From the NCBI RefSeq assembly GCF_016584105.1, contig NZ_NRSM01000026.1:1-52388 (forward strand): 52,388 nt of DNA, written 5' to 3'. How positions within the stretch are numbered: position 1 is the stretch's first letter; each line of letters begins with the position of its first letter. Shown in pieces: positions 17,559-27,405 of this stretch. The stretch comes from Ectothiorhodospira shaposhnikovii (lineage in GTDB: Bacteria > Pseudomonadota > Gammaproteobacteria > Ectothiorhodospirales > Ectothiorhodospiraceae). A model generated the notes under the pieces. It had not been told where the DNA came from. It saw nothing but the letters and a program-made list of their open reading frames with translations, and ran no database searches. The position numbers and the translations under genes are program-made.

Positions 17559-17582
17559 GCCTTGATCCCTGAGGATCAAGGC
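17559..17582 (-). terminator. Rho-independent terminator between tolB and pal
   Basis: GCCTTGATCC and GGATCAAGGC form a perfect 10-bp stem with a 4-nt loop. Read on the minus strand it is followed by TTTTAAT. It lies 115 bp after the tolB stop and 34 bp before pal, so it would end or attenuate tol transcription before pal. A GC-rich REP-like palindrome (CGCGGGAGCGGCC/GGCCGCG) lies beside it at about 17625-17660. Confidence 0.75.
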
Positions 17583-17697
17583 GTACTGCTTTCGCCGGCA
17601 GGCCGGCCCCCACGAGATCCCACTTCCCGCGGGAGCGGCCTCCGGCCGCGAAAACGGATGCCTGGTTTTTACGGCCTCACTGCCGCAGGCCGGCGAC

Positions 17698-18990
17698 TCA
17701 ATCCCGGAACGGCGACCAGGCGGGTTCACGCACTTCGCCCTCCTGCAACACCAGGCGCTGATGGACCCGGCCATCCACGCTGACTGCCGCCAGAATACCC
17801 CGGCCACGCTCGGAGGTGGCGTAGATGATCATGCTGCCGTTGGGGGCAAAGCTCGGGGCTTCGTCGGCACGACCGTCGGTCAGCACCCGGAACTGGCGGG
17901 TCTGCCGGTCCAGGAGGGCGATGCGAAAGCCGCCGCCGACACCATGCACCATGGCGACACGACGCCCATCGGGGGAAATGCTCGCGCCACCATTGTAACG
18001 GCCTTCAAAACTCAGGCGCCGGGGCTGACCGCCGGTGACCGCCACCTCGTAGAGCTGGGGCTGCCCGGCCCGGTCCGAGGTGAAGATCAGGGAACGGCCG
18101 TCGGGCATCCAGACCGGTTCGGTGTCGATGGACCGGCTCTGGGTGACCCGGGTGACCGAGCGATCGGAGAGGTTCATGACATAGATGTCAGGCGCTCCGT
18201 CCCTGGACAGGGTCAGCGCCAGACGCCGGCCATCCGGAGACCATGCAGGGGCGCTGTTGATGCCCTCGAAGGCGGCCAGGCGGGTGCGGTCACCGCCGTC
18301 CACGTTCTGCACGAAGACCTCGGAACGGCCATTTTCGAAGGACACATAGGCAATCCGCCTGCCATCGGGGCCCCAGGCCGGCGACATGATGGGCTGGGCG
18401 GAACGGAAGATGGTGCGCGGATGATGGCCGTCCGCATCGGCCACCTGCAGGGCAAAGCGGCGTTCACTGCCCTGCCCCGTGACACTCACATAGGCCACCC
18501 GGGTATCGAACGCGCCACGCTCACCGGTCAGGCGCTCATAGACGATGTCGCTGATCATGTGGGCGGCCCGGCGCAGATCGGCCCGTTCCACCGGGATGCT
18601 GTAACCGGTCAGCTGACGCCCGCCGGCCACGTCGAAGAGCTGGAACTGGACGGAAAAACGATCGGCACCGGTAGGCTGCAGGCGACCGATGACCACGTAA
18701 TTGCTGCCCTGGCCGCGCCAGGCCGGGAAGTCCAGTTCATCGGCTCGGGTGGGTCGCTGGGGCATGGCCTGCCGCTCCACCGGGGCAAATCGCCCGCTGC
18801 GGTGGAGATTGGCGCCGATGATGGCGGCCAGGTCCTCGGGGACCTGGGCCTCTCCCTGCCAGCCGAAGGGCACGATGGCAATGGGCAAAGCCCCTTCCAC
18901 GCCCTGGGTGATGCGGATCTCCAGGGCTGCCTGTCCCGCCAGGGGCAGACAGAGCAACAGCAGAAGGATGACGTGTCGGATCTGAATCAT
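17698..18990 (-). CDS. tolB: TolB, periplasmic beta-propeller of the Tol-Pal system
   Basis: TolB binds Pal and is acted on by TolA to maintain outer-membrane integrity and drive constriction. ATG at 18990 was chosen because the signal peptide IQIRHVILLLLLCLPLAGQA follows immediately; an open extension of 50 codons overlaps tolA and is not signal-like. The mature N-terminus begins ALEIRITQGVEGALPIAIV, followed by the TolB N-domain (to about 170) and six WD40-like blades with repeats such as SPAWGPDGRRIAYVSF, SAPAWSPDGRRLALTL and EPVWMPDGRSLIFTS. The length of 430 residues is standard. It lies 23 bp after tolA. Confidence 0.96.
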   Translation of the reverse strand: MIQIRHVILLLLLCLPLAGQAALEIRITQGVEGALPIAIVPFGWQGEAQVPEDLAAIIGANLHRSGRFAPVERQAMPQRPTRADELDFPAWRGQGSNYVVIGRLQPTGADRFSVQFQLFDVAGGRQLTGYSIPVERADLRRAAHMISDIVYERLTGERGAFDTRVAYVSVTGQGSERRFALQVADADGHHPRTIFRSAQPIMSPAWGPDGRRIAYVSFENGRSEVFVQNVDGGDRTRLAAFEGINSAPAWSPDGRRLALTLSRDGAPDIYVMNLSDRSVTRVTQSRSIDTEPVWMPDGRSLIFTSDRAGQPQLYEVAVTGGQPRRLSFEGRYNGGASISPDGRRVAMVHGVGGGFRIALLDRQTRQFRVLTDGRADEAPSFAPNGSMIIYATSERGRGILAAVSVDGRVHQRLVLQEGEVREPAWSPFRD

Positions 18991-19013
18991 AACCGGTATC
19001 TCATGGCCCCCGT

Positions 19014-19994
19014 TCAGGCGGGCTCGAAGGTGAATCGGATCTCGCGGGCAAAGATATCGGGACTGGGCGGACTGGGCAGAGGCTCGGCCCCGCGCACTGC
19101 CCGTTCCACCGACTCGCAGAAGGCCCGGTCGCCGGTGCATTGTTCCACCCGGACCTCGTGCAGGTACCCCCCCGGAGCCTGGCGAATGAAGACCACGGCA
19201 CGGTAGCCGGGCTGATGATCACTGGAGCGGATCCAGCGGCTTTCCACGGCGCCGCGGATGGCGGCCACATAGGCATTCTGCTGGTCCTGCCGGATCGCGG
19301 CCTGGCGACGGGCGGTCTCTTCCGCCTGCAGGCGGCGCTGTTCGGCGGCGGCGGCTTCCTGCCGACGGCGCTCCTCGGCGGCCCGCTCTTCCGCCAGCCG
19401 TTGCTGGCGCGCCTCTTCGGCACGACGCTGTTCTTCCGCCTTGCGCTGCTCCTCGGCACGACGCTGTTCTTCCGCCCTGCGCTGTTCCTCGGCACGGCGT
19501 TGCTCTTCCGCCTTGCGCTGCTCCTCGGCACGGCGCTGCTCTTCCACCTTGCGCTGCTCCTCGGCACGACGCTGGCGTTCCGCTTCCTGCCGCCGGGCTT
19601 CTTCCTGGCGACGCGTCTCTTCAACCCGCCGCTGCTCTTCGGCGCGCCGCTGCTCCTCCGCCTGCCGTGCCTGCTCCTGGCGCCGACGCTCGGCTTCCGC
19701 CTGGCGTTGCCGTTCTTCCTGTTCCCGCCGCAGGGCCTCCTGACGCTGGCGTTCCGCCTCTGCCCGGGCGCGTTGCTCTGCCTGCCGTTGCTGCTCTTCG
19801 ACCCGATCGAAGGTGCGGCCATCCACTACCACCGCCTCAATGACCTCCAATGGCGCATCCGGACTGACCTGCAGTCCCCCGTCATCTTCACGGGACTTGA
19901 AATGAATGTTCAGCCCCAGCAACACGAACAGCAGGAGATGGATGCCGAGGATGCCCCCGAACAGACCATAATGACGGCGCAGCAGCAACCACAT
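19014..19994 (-). CDS. tolA: TolA, inner-membrane-anchored Tol effector
   Basis: The 326-residue TolA has one N-terminal TM helix (about 10-32, LFGGILGIHLLLFVLLGLNI), a long helical domain II (about 62-235) and a C-terminal globular domain III. Domain II is made of near-perfect short repeats of the type EEQRRAEEQRKAEEQRR, repeated at the DNA level in 15-30 bp units, so its length probably varies between strains by slippage. Domain III contains YVAAIRGAVESRW and the Cys pair expected in TolA. It converts the TolQR proton-motive motor into pulling on TolB/Pal. It starts 4 bp after tolR. Confidence 0.95.
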   Translation of the reverse strand: MWLLLRRHYGLFGGILGIHLLLFVLLGLNIHFKSREDDGGLQVSPDAPLEVIEAVVVDGRTFDRVEEQQRQAEQRARAEAERQRQEALRREQEERQRQAEAERRRQEQARQAEEQRRAEEQRRVEETRRQEEARRQEAERQRRAEEQRKVEEQRRAEEQRKAEEQRRAEEQRRAEEQRRAEEQRKAEEQRRAEEARQQRLAEERAAEERRRQEAAAAEQRRLQAEETARRQAAIRQDQQNAYVAAIRGAVESRWIRSSDHQPGYRAVVFIRQAPGGYLHEVRVEQCTGDRAFCESVERAVRGAEPLPSPPSPDIFAREIRFTFEPA

Positions 19995-19998
19995 GGCA

Positions 19999-20454
<456 letters not shown>

Positions 20455-20500
20455 GGCGGCCCCCAGCTGATCACGTACACCGGACTCGGGGATGGCATGC

Positions 20501-21202
20501 TCATGCCTCCACCTCGTCCCGGTCGCGACCACCCACCTGGCGTTGCAGCAGGGTGGCCAGTTCCTCGGAGAAGTTGTCGTAACGGGCCAGAAGGCGATCG
20601 ATGTCCGAGGAGAAACTGTTGTAGGCGATCACCGCCGGGATGGCGGCAAACAGGCCCAGGGCGGTGGCGATCAGGGCCTCGGCAATGCCGGGGGCCACCA
20701 TGGCCAGGGTCGCCTGCTGGGCACCGGACAGCCCCATGAAGGCGTGCATGATCCCCCATACCGTGCCGAACAGGCCGATGTAGGGACTGGTGGAACCCAC
20801 CGTGGCCAGGGCGTTCAGGTAGGACTCCAGCCCATCCCCTTCCCGTGAGATGGCCACCCGCATGGATCGTTCGGTGCCGCCGGCCACCAACACACCGGCG
20901 GCGGGATCACGCAGCTGCTTGCGCCCCCGCAGGAATTCCTTGAATCCGGCGGCAAACACGTGCTCCAGCCCGGAGACCTCGGTCTTGCGCCGGATTCCGT
21001 CATACAGGTGGGTCAGGTCCACGCCGGACCAGAAGCGCTCCTCGAACTCGTCCGCCACCCGGCGGGCCTCCCGCAGTACCCGCCATTTGAGCACGATGAT
21101 CATCCATGAGAACACCGAGGCCAGTACCAGGATCAGCATTACCAGCTGGACGATGAGGCTGGCGTCCGCAATCAGGCGATAAAGGGAAAGATCGACACTC
21201 AC
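20501..21202 (-). CDS. tolQ: TolQ, Tol-Pal motor subunit
   Basis: The 233-residue TolQ/ExbB/MotA-family protein has three TM helices: about 15-38, about 136-157 and about 170-195. The conserved segments TVGSTSPYIGLFGTVWGIMH and APGIAEALIATALGLFAAIP line the proton pathway with TolR. The start overlaps the ybgC stop by 4 bp, so ybgC-tolQRAB form one coupled cluster as in many gammaproteobacteria. Confidence 0.96.
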   Translation of the reverse strand: MSVDLSLYRLIADASLIVQLVMLILVLASVFSWMIIVLKWRVLREARRVADEFEERFWSGVDLTHLYDGIRRKTEVSGLEHVFAAGFKEFLRGRKQLRDPAAGVLVAGGTERSMRVAISREGDGLESYLNALATVGSTSPYIGLFGTVWGIMHAFMGLSGAQQATLAMVAPGIAEALIATALGLFAAIPAVIAYNSFSSDIDRLLARYDNFSEELATLLQRQVGGRDRDEVEA

Positions 21203-21657
21203 TGCTCAGAGTCTCCGGCGGTCATGGCGTCCACGATCAGGTCAGGGATGGGTCGAGGCGTAAATTTCCCTGCATCAAGACAGGCTATCTTGACCTCGCC
21301 CCGGTTCAACAGTTCCGATGTTCCGGCCTCGTCATGGCGCCGGATCTCATGTCCGATCACCAGACTGGCCCGGCGTCGTTCCGTCACGCGGGCGGTGACA
21401 TGCAGCAGGTCATCCAGCACCGCCGGGCGCAGATACTCCAGGGAAGCGGCGCGCACGGCAAAGATCACCCCCTGCTCCCGACGCAGCCGTTCCTGGCCGA
21501 TCCCCAGATGGCGCAGCCATTCGGTGCGGGCACGCTCCATGTACTTGAGGTAGTTGGCATAGAACACCACGCCGCCGGCATCGGTGTCTTCGTAATAGAC
21601 GCGGACAGGCCAGGTAAAAACGGCGCTCATGGTGGGGGATGGAGAGGCATCAGACAC
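21199..21657 (-). CDS. ybgC: YbgC, Tol-Pal-linked acyl-CoA thioesterase
   Basis: This 152-residue hotdog-fold thioesterase carries the 4HBT signature VYYEDTDAGGVVFYANYLKY. D26 aligns with the catalytic Asp of E. coli YbgC. The family hydrolyses short-chain acyl-CoA or acyl-ACP and is encoded first in the tol cluster, possibly tied to phospholipid metabolism. A GTG start at 21657, 9 nt after the ruvB stop, is used; ATG at 21630 would give MSAVFTWP, closer to the E. coli N-terminus, and is equally possible. Confidence 0.92.
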   Translation of the reverse strand: MSDASPSPTMSAVFTWPVRVYYEDTDAGGVVFYANYLKYMERARTEWLRHLGIGQERLRREQGVIFAVRAASLEYLRPAVLDDLLHVTARVTERRRASLVIGHEIRRHDEAGTSELLNRGEVKIACLDAGKFTPRPIPDLIVDAMTAGDSEQ

Positions 21658-21666
21658 GGAGATCGG

Positions 21667-22749
21667 TCACAGTTTGGGGTTTTCAGGGCCTGGTTCCGCC
21701 CCGGTGACGGCGGGCGAAAACAGGTCCGGCTGGGCGACCCGGGCCTCCAGGGCCGTGGGCACTCTCAGACCGAAGTGCCGATAGGCGTGACTGGTGGCCA
21801 TGCGGCCGCGGGTGGTGCGCATGAGAAAGCCCTGCTGGATCAGATAGGGCTCGATCACGTCCTCGATCGTCCCCCGCTCCTCTCCCAGGGCTGCCGCCAG
21901 GCTGTCCAGCCCCACCGGGCCGCCATCGAATTTCTCGATCACCGACAACAGCAGCCGCCGGTCCTGGGCATCGAAGCCATGGGCGTCCACATCCAGCAGG
22001 TTCAGGGCACGATCCGCCACCTGGGCGCTGATAATGCCATCAGCCTTGATCTGCGCATAGTCCCTGACGCGCCGCAGCAGACGATTGGCGATTCGGGGCG
22101 TGCCCCGGGCACGCCGGGCAATCTCCACGGCCCCTTCCCCGTCCAGCTCCGCCCTCAGGATGCGGGCGGAACGGCGCACGATGTGGGCCAGGTCTTCGGT
22201 GGAATAGAACTCCAGGCGCTGGACGATGCCGAACCGGTCCCGCAGGGGCGAGGTGAGCAGGCCGGCGCGGGTGGTGGCGCCCACCAGGGTGAACGGGGGC
22301 AGATCCAGCTTGATGGAGCGGGCCGCCGGGCCTTCACCGATCATGATGTCCAACTGGAAGTCTTCCAGGGCCGGGTACAGCACCTCCTCCACCACGGGGG
22401 AGAGCCGGTGGATCTCGTCCACGAACAGCACGTCATGGGGTTCCAGATTGGTGAGCAGGGCCGCCAGGTCCCCCGGACGCTCCAGCACCGGACCGGAGGT
22501 CTGGCGCATGTTCACCCCCAGCTCCTGGGCGATGATATGGGACAGGGTGGTCTTTCCCAGCCCCGGCGGACCGAAGATCAGCACATGGTCCAGGGCCTCG
22601 CCACGGGCGCGGGCGGCGGAGATGAAGATCTCCATCTGTTCCCGGGCCACCGGCTGACCCACGTAGTCCGCCAGACGCTGGGGACGGATGGAGCGTTCCA
22701 GGGCTTCATCGTCGGGGGTGGTGTCGGCACTGATGATGCGCTCGGACAT
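21667..22749 (-). CDS. ruvB: RuvB, Holliday-junction branch-migration ATPase
   Basis: RuvB hexamers drive branch migration with RuvA. The 360-residue protein shows Walker [10 protein letters not shown] (60-68), Walker B with DEIH (111-114), sensor 1 in [11 protein letters not shown], the Arg finger region SPLRDRFGI, and a C-terminal winged helix ([16 protein letters not shown]). A C-terminal tail of about 20 residues extends past the common core. It sits 9 bp after ruvA. Confidence 0.97.
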   Translation of the reverse strand: MSERIISADTTPDDEALERSIRPQRLADYVGQPVAREQMEIFISAARARGEALDHVLIFGPPGLGKTTLSHIIAQELGVNMRQTSGPVLERPGDLAALLTNLEPHDVLFVDEIHRLSPVVEEVLYPALEDFQLDIMIGEGPAARSIKLDLPPFTLVGATTRAGLLTSPLRDRFGIVQRLEFYSTEDLAHIVRRSARILRAELDGEGAVEIARRARGTPRIANRLLRRVRDYAQIKADGIISAQVADRALNLLDVDAHGFDAQDRRLLLSVIEKFDGGPVGLDSLAAALGEERGTIEDVIEPYLIQQGFLMRTTRGRMATSHAYRHFGLRVPTALEARVAQPDLFSPAVTGAEPGPENPKL

Positions 22750-22758
22750 GTCACATCA

Positions 22759-23367
22759 CTACTTGTTGAGGGTGGACTTGAGGGCCAGCCGGATCAGCTC
22801 TTCGCTGGTGCGGGCCTCCTCTTCCACCAGACTGACTAGGCGGCTGGCTTCCTGGGGCTTGTAGCCCAGGGAAATGAGGGCCGCCACCGCGTCGGAGACC
22901 GGGTCCGCCGGACGCGCCGGCGCGCCGCCGCCGGTCACACCGGGCAGGAATGCCCCTTCCCCCAGCGCCGCCACCCGGTCACGCATCTCGATCACCAGCC
23001 GTTCCGCCGTCTTGCGGCCGATACCCGGCAGGCGGGTGAGCTGGGTGATGTCATTGTCCATCACGCAGCGGCTGAAGGCCTCGGTGGTCATGCCCGAGAG
23101 GATGGCCAGGGCCATCTTGGCGCCGACCCCGTTGACCCGGATCAGGCTGCGAAACAGGGCCCGCTCCTGGGCACCGGCAAAACCGTAGAGGACATGGGCA
23201 TCCTCGCGCACATGCATATGAGTGTGCAAGGTCACCTCGGCCCCTTCCGCCGGCAGGTCATAGAAGGTGGACAGGGGGGCCTCCAGCTCATAGCCCACGC
23301 CCTGCACGTCCAGCATCAGATGGGGCGGCTGTTTGTGGATGAGCACGCCGCGCAGTCGTCCGATCAT
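22759..23367 (-). CDS. ruvA: RuvA, Holliday-junction DNA-binding subunit
   Basis: RuvA tetramers bind the four-way junction and load RuvB. ATG at 23367 gives the classic [12 protein letters not shown] start and 202 residues; GAGGAG lies 7 nt upstream. Domain I (OB fold, 1-63) is followed by helix-hairpin-helix domain II ([18 protein letters not shown] and [19 protein letters not shown]) and a C-terminal domain III that contacts RuvB ([17 protein letters not shown]). Its start overlaps the ruvC stop (ATGA). Confidence 0.97.
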   Translation of the reverse strand: MIGRLRGVLIHKQPPHLMLDVQGVGYELEAPLSTFYDLPAEGAEVTLHTHMHVREDAHVLYGFAGAQERALFRSLIRVNGVGAKMALAILSGMTTEAFSRCVMDNDITQLTRLPGIGRKTAERLVIEMRDRVAALGEGAFLPGVTGGGAPARPADPVSDAVAALISLGYKPQEASRLVSLVEEEARTSEELIRLALKSTLNK

Positions 23368-23882
23368 CGGGATCTCCTCACATACCCCGCCGGCAGGCGG
23401 GACAGGGTGGCCTGGGTGTGGGCGTGGCACAGGGCCACCGCCAGGGCATCGGCGGCATCGGCGGCGGGCTTGGCGGCCAGCCCCAGGATCATGGTGACCA
23501 TGTGCTGCATCTGGGTCTTGTCGGCGGCGCCGGTCCCGACCACCGCCTGCTTGATGGAGCGGGGGGCATACTCGGCCACGGACAACCCGCCCTGCACCGC
23601 CGCGCAGATGGCCGCCCCCCGTGCCTGCCCCAGCTTGAGGGCGGAGGCGGCGTTGCGGGAGACAAAAACCTGCTCAATGGCCATCACCTGGGGCTGGTGG
23701 CGGCCCACCAGTTCGGTGACCGCGGTCAGAATATGCCCCAGCCGGGCGGGCAGGTCCTCGCCCCTGACCCGGATGCAGCCGCTGTCCACGTGGGTGCTGC
23801 GCCGGCCGTCGGTGTCGACGATGCCGTAGCCGGTGACCACCGAGCCCGGGTCGATCCCCAGGATGCGAATGGGTGCCGTCAC
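23364..23882 (-). CDS. ruvC: RuvC, Holliday-junction resolvase
   Basis: The 172-residue RNase H-fold endonuclease cuts Holliday junctions symmetrically after branch migration. It shows the catalytic D11 in [15 protein letters not shown], the second acidic residue in [13 protein letters not shown], and the C-terminal acidic pair in [15 protein letters not shown]. The start overlaps the yebC stop by 4 bp, making yebC-ruvC-ruvA-ruvB a tight coupled set. Confidence 0.97.
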   Translation of the reverse strand: MTAPIRILGIDPGSVVTGYGIVDTDGRRSTHVDSGCIRVRGEDLPARLGHILTAVTELVGRHQPQVMAIEQVFVSRNAASALKLGQARGAAICAAVQGGLSVAEYAPRSIKQAVVGTGAADKTQMQHMVTMILGLAAKPAADAADALAVALCHAHTQATLSRLPAGYVRRSR

Positions 23883-24625
23883 AGGGCCTGCATGACCTCG
23901 TCGGGGAAGTCGGCGTTGGTGTAGACGTTCTGCACGTCGTCCAGATCATCCAGCATATCCAGCAGTTTGAGCAGGGCCTTGGCCGTGTCCGTGTCGTCCA
24001 CGCTGCTGCCGGTGGCGGCACGCATGGTGACCTCGCTACGCTCGGGCTTGAGACCGGCGCCGGTCATGGCTTCGCGCACGGCATCGTAGTCCTCGGGACT
24101 GGTCAACACGTCGATGGAGCCGTCATCGTTCACCAGCACGTCATTGGCGCCGGCCTCCAGGGCGGCCTCCATGACCCGCTCTTCGTCGCTGCCGGCGGGA
24201 TAGCTGAGAATGCCGGTTTTCTCGAACAGGTAGGCCACGGAGCCGTCGGTGCCCAGGTTGCCGCCGCACTTGCTGAAGGCGTGACGCACTTCGGAGACGG
24301 TGCGATTGCGGTTGTCGGTCATGCAGTCCACCATGATGGCCACACCGCCCGGACCATAGCCTTCGTAACGCAGTTCCTCATAGTTGACCCCTTCCAGCTC
24401 ACCGGCGCCCCGTTTGGTGGCCCGTTCGATGGTGTCCTTGGTCATGTTGGCGTCCAGTGCCTTGTCCACCGCCAGGCGCAACCGGGGATTGGTGGACGGG
24501 TCGGACCCGCCCATGCGGGCGGCCACGGTGATTTCCTTGATGAGCTTGGTGAAGAGCTTGCCGCGCTTGGCGTCCTGGGCATTCTTGCGATGCTGGATAT
24601 TCGCCCACTTACTATGTCCGGCCAT
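23879..24625 (-). CDS. yebC: YebC/PmpR-family (TACO1-like) protein
   Basis: The 248-residue protein starts [20 protein letters not shown], the hallmark of the YebC family, and keeps the three-domain layout, including [19 protein letters not shown]. Family members have been described as transcriptional regulators and, more recently, as factors that relieve ribosome stalling; both views rest on work in other species. It is conserved upstream of ruvC in many proteobacteria, as here. Confidence 0.94.
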   Translation of the reverse strand: MAGHSKWANIQHRKNAQDAKRGKLFTKLIKEITVAARMGGSDPSTNPRLRLAVDKALDANMTKDTIERATKRGAGELEGVNYEELRYEGYGPGGVAIMVDCMTDNRNRTVSEVRHAFSKCGGNLGTDGSVAYLFEKTGILSYPAGSDEERVMEAALEAGANDVLVNDDGSIDVLTSPEDYDAVREAMTGAGLKPERSEVTMRAATGSSVDDTDTAKALLKLLDMLDDLDDVQNVYTNADFPDEVMQAL

Positions 24626-24733
24626 GTGATGTCTCGTTGTCTGGTTCGATCGAAAAAGGCGGGGCGAAAAGGATACTGGAATAGCGGCACCGATGCACCG
24701 CGCTCCCGCCCGGGGCGGGTGGCCGATGGCCCG

Positions 24734-25201
24734 TCACGCCGGGGGTGATGCCGGCACGAAGTCCAGGATGGCCCGCGCATTGCTCCAGGATGTAGCCAGA
24801 CGGGCCGCCTCGGCCCGGGGCAACCAGCGACATTCCAGATGTTCAGACGGGTTCAGATGGATCGGGACCGGGGCCGCCAGGCAAAGGCTGAACTGGTGCT
24901 CCAGATTGTCCTCCACGCCGGGGGCATAGCGCGATCGCCAGGGCGGGACGATGGGGAAACGGACCTGATGGCGGTGATCCTTCAGCCCGTCGGCGGACAG
25001 GCCGGTTTCTTCCTGCAATTCGCGGCAGGCGGCCTGGACGGGGGTCTCGCCCCACTCCAGGCTGCCGGTGACGGACTGCCAGAAGTCATCGGGCTGACGG
25101 CGGCGCAACATCAGCACCTGCCCGTCCCGGGCATGGACCACCACCAGCACCGACTCAGGGCGCTTGAATCCGGCCGGATCAGGGTGTTTATCACCGTCCA
25201 T
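24734..25201 (-). CDS. nudB: NudB, dihydroneopterin triphosphate diphosphatase
   Basis: NudB is a Nudix hydrolase that removes pyrophosphate from dihydroneopterin triphosphate, the first committed step of folate synthesis after FolE. The Nudix box is GSLEWGETPVQAACREL followed by QEETG, matching G-x5-E-x7-REUxEExGU. The N-terminal KRPESVLVVVHA and the substrate-side WRSRYAPGVEDNLEHQFSL resemble E. coli NudB. ATG at 25201 overlaps the end of the DedA gene; a GTG codon just before it is an alternative. NudB beside yebC-ruvC is a common arrangement. Confidence 0.85.
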   Translation of the reverse strand: MDGDKHPDPAGFKRPESVLVVVHARDGQVLMLRRRQPDDFWQSVTGSLEWGETPVQAACRELQEETGLSADGLKDHRHQVRFPIVPPWRSRYAPGVEDNLEHQFSLCLAAPVPIHLNPSEHLECRWLPRAEAARLATSWSNARAILDFVPASPPA

Positions 25202-25793
25202 CACGCCAGACTTCCCCCAGGCGCCGGGCCATGAAGATGGCCCCGACCGCCAACACCAGCACGAAGACCAGGGAACCGTAGAAGCCCAGGTAGGGCTCCA
25301 GCAGACTCCACTTGGCGCCCAGGGCGTAGCCGGTCAGGGCCAGCACCGTATTCCAGGCGAAAGTGCCCAGGAAGGTCAGGCCGACGAAACGGGCCAGGGG
25401 CATGGGCAGCAGACCGGCAGGAATGGACACCAGACTACGCACGGTGGGAATCAGACGACCGCCCGCCACGATCCAGGTGGCATGCCGACCGTAGACCGCC
25501 AGCACCCCGTCCAGGTCCGATTCCCGCACCAACAGCCAGCGGCCGCGACGCCGCAGCATGCCACGAACCCGGGCCTCCCCCACCCGGCGCGCCACCAGGT
25601 AGATCAGCGTGGACCCCACTGTGCCGCCCAGACTTCCCGCCAGCACCGCCCACCAGAGTCCCACCATGCCCTCATGGGCCAGGAAGCCGGCGAAGGGCAT
25701 GAGGGTTTCCGGAGCCAGCACGATCAGGAACAGACCCAGGGCCCAATACCCGTAGGTCTGGATGGCATCACCCACCAGATCGGTCACTTCCAT
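25191..25793 (-). CDS. DedA-family membrane protein
   Basis: The 200-residue inner-membrane protein of the DedA/VTT family has about five hydrophobic segments. The family motif GRLIPTVRSLVSIPAG (about 112-127) holds the conserved Arg-Pro-Arg pattern, and the early glutamate of LAPETLMPFAGF is present. Recent work links DedA proteins to lipid carrier or phospholipid flipping and to antimicrobial-peptide and pH tolerance. It is co-oriented with the aldehyde dehydrogenase upstream (20-bp gap) and overlaps nudB by 11 bp. Confidence 0.88.
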   Translation of the reverse strand: MEVTDLVGDAIQTYGYWALGLFLIVLAPETLMPFAGFLAHEGMVGLWWAVLAGSLGGTVGSTLIYLVARRVGEARVRGMLRRRGRWLLVRESDLDGVLAVYGRHATWIVAGGRLIPTVRSLVSIPAGLLPMPLARFVGLTFLGTFAWNTVLALTGYALGAKWSLLEPYLGFYGSLVFVLVLAVGAIFMARRLGEVWRDGR

Positions 25794-25813
25794 GGCGCGG
25801 GCTCAGGCACGGC

Positions 25814-27178
25814 TCAGCGAATGACCAGGGTCTTGGCATTCATAAAGGTACGGATGCCGGGACGGGCCAGTTCCCGACCAAAGCCGGAATCCTTGATGCC
25901 GCCGAAGGGCAGGCGCGGATCACTCTTCACCATGGCATTGACGAAGGCGCTGCCGCAGGCCAGGCGACGGGCAAAGGCCTCCCCCCGGGCGAGGTCACGG
26001 GTCCATACGCTGCCCCCGAGGCCGAAACGGGTGTCGTTGGCCAGGCGCAGGGCGTCGTCTTCGTCCTCAGCCCGCAGGATACAGGCCACCGGCCCGAAGA
26101 TCTCCTCGTCATAGGCCCGGGTGCCGGGAACTACCCGGTCCAGAATGGAGGGGGCATACCAGGCCCCCTTGCCCGCCAGCGGTTCACAGCCCATGATGGG
26201 GACCGCGCCCTCGGCAATGGAGTCCCGCACCTGCTGATGCAGTTCGTCACGCAGATCCATTCTGGCCATGGGGGCGATGCCGGAGTCCTCTTTCATGGGG
26301 TCCCCCGGGCGAATCGCCGCCACCGCGTCCTTGAGCCGGGACAGGAAACCGTCCACCACCTGGGGCACCAGGATGAAACGCTTGGCGGCAATGCAACTCT
26401 GGCCCGCGTTGCGGTAACGGGACACCACCGCCTGCTCCACCGCCCGGTCCAGGTCGGCGTCTTCCAGCACCACGAAGGGATCGGACCCGCCCAGTTCCAG
26501 GACACAGGGCTTGAGCACGCCGCCGGCGACGGCGGCCACGGCCCGCCCGGCGGCCTCGCTGCCGGTCAGGGTGACGCCGTGGACGCGACGGTCCTCAATC
26601 ACGCGGCCCACCTCGTCCGAGGTGATCATCAGGGTCTGGAAGGCGCCCGCGGGGAATCCGGCATCGCGGAAGACTTCTTCAATGGCCAGGGCGCAGCGGG
26701 GTACATTGGAGGCATGCTTGAGCAGCACCGTGTTACCCGCCATCAGTGCCGGCGCGGCGAACCGGAACACCTGCCAGAAAGGGAAGTTCCAGGGCATCAC
26801 CCCCAGGATGGTGCCCAGGGGCTGGAATACCAGCCGGGCCTCGAACTCACTGACGGGCATGGGCTCATCGGCCAGAAATTCGGCGGCATGATCGGCATAG
26901 TAGTCACAGACCAGGGCGCAGCGGTCGATCTCGGCCCTGGATTCGGTCAGGAGCTTGCCCATTTCCTGGGTCATCATGACGGCAAAATGATCCCGGCGAT
27001 GACGCAGCACATGGGCGGCCTGACGCACCAGTCCGGCACGCTGATCCAGGGGGATCTCGCGCCACTCGGGGACGATGCGGGCGGCCTGGCTCAGGGCCTT
27101 GTCAATGCGCGGCCGGTCCCAGGTTTCGAACACATGCAGTACGGAACCGTTGGCGGGATTGACGGAACTCAGGGGCAC
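25814..27178 (-). CDS. NAD(P)-dependent aldehyde dehydrogenase (succinate-semialdehyde type)
   Basis: This ALDH-superfamily enzyme oxidises an aldehyde to its acid. GTG at 27178 is chosen because AAAGGAG lies 8 nt upstream and it gives 454 residues, near E. coli Sad (YneI); the open frame extends 33 codons further without a signal. Catalytic C262 lies in NAGQSCIAAKRF, general base E228 in VLELGGSDPF, and the cofactor segment is GVMPWNFPFWQVFR. The segment CDYYADHAAEFLADEP is typical of the Sad-like succinate-semialdehyde dehydrogenase subgroup. True substrate is uncertain. The gene is divergent from the NDUFA9-like gene across a 227-bp gap with no recognised operator. Confidence 0.88.
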   Translation of the reverse strand: MPLSSVNPANGSVLHVFETWDRPRIDKALSQAARIVPEWREIPLDQRAGLVRQAAHVLRHRRDHFAVMMTQEMGKLLTESRAEIDRCALVCDYYADHAAEFLADEPMPVSEFEARLVFQPLGTILGVMPWNFPFWQVFRFAAPALMAGNTVLLKHASNVPRCALAIEEVFRDAGFPAGAFQTLMITSDEVGRVIEDRRVHGVTLTGSEAAGRAVAAVAGGVLKPCVLELGGSDPFVVLEDADLDRAVEQAVVSRYRNAGQSCIAAKRFILVPQVVDGFLSRLKDAVAAIRPGDPMKEDSGIAPMARMDLRDELHQQVRDSIAEGAVPIMGCEPLAGKGAWYAPSILDRVVPGTRAYDEEIFGPVACILRAEDEDDALRLANDTRFGLGGSVWTRDLARGEAFARRLACGSAFVNAMVKSDPRLPFGGIKDSGFGRELARPGIRTFMNAKTLVIR

Positions 27179-27405
27179 TGGGGGAACTCCTTTGGATGCA
27201 GAGGGCGCATACAATAGTATATTCAGCCCTGGAACAGGAGCCTGTTTGCAGGATCTGCAGGGGCCTGTTCCGGGCATTCACGGGTTGGACATCGGCAAGG
27301 GGATATTGTCCCCGGCAGGTACCGCATGTGTCCGGCACAGGCACAATCCAGATCACAGCACTCGACGGCGCTTGCATGCATTCGTCACATAGGATAATCC
27401 GAACA

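Noticed and set aside
17761-19206. Open frame of 481 codons antisense to tolB
   Set aside because: It is a shadow of tolB and the end of tolA; composition is typical of antisense high-GC DNA.
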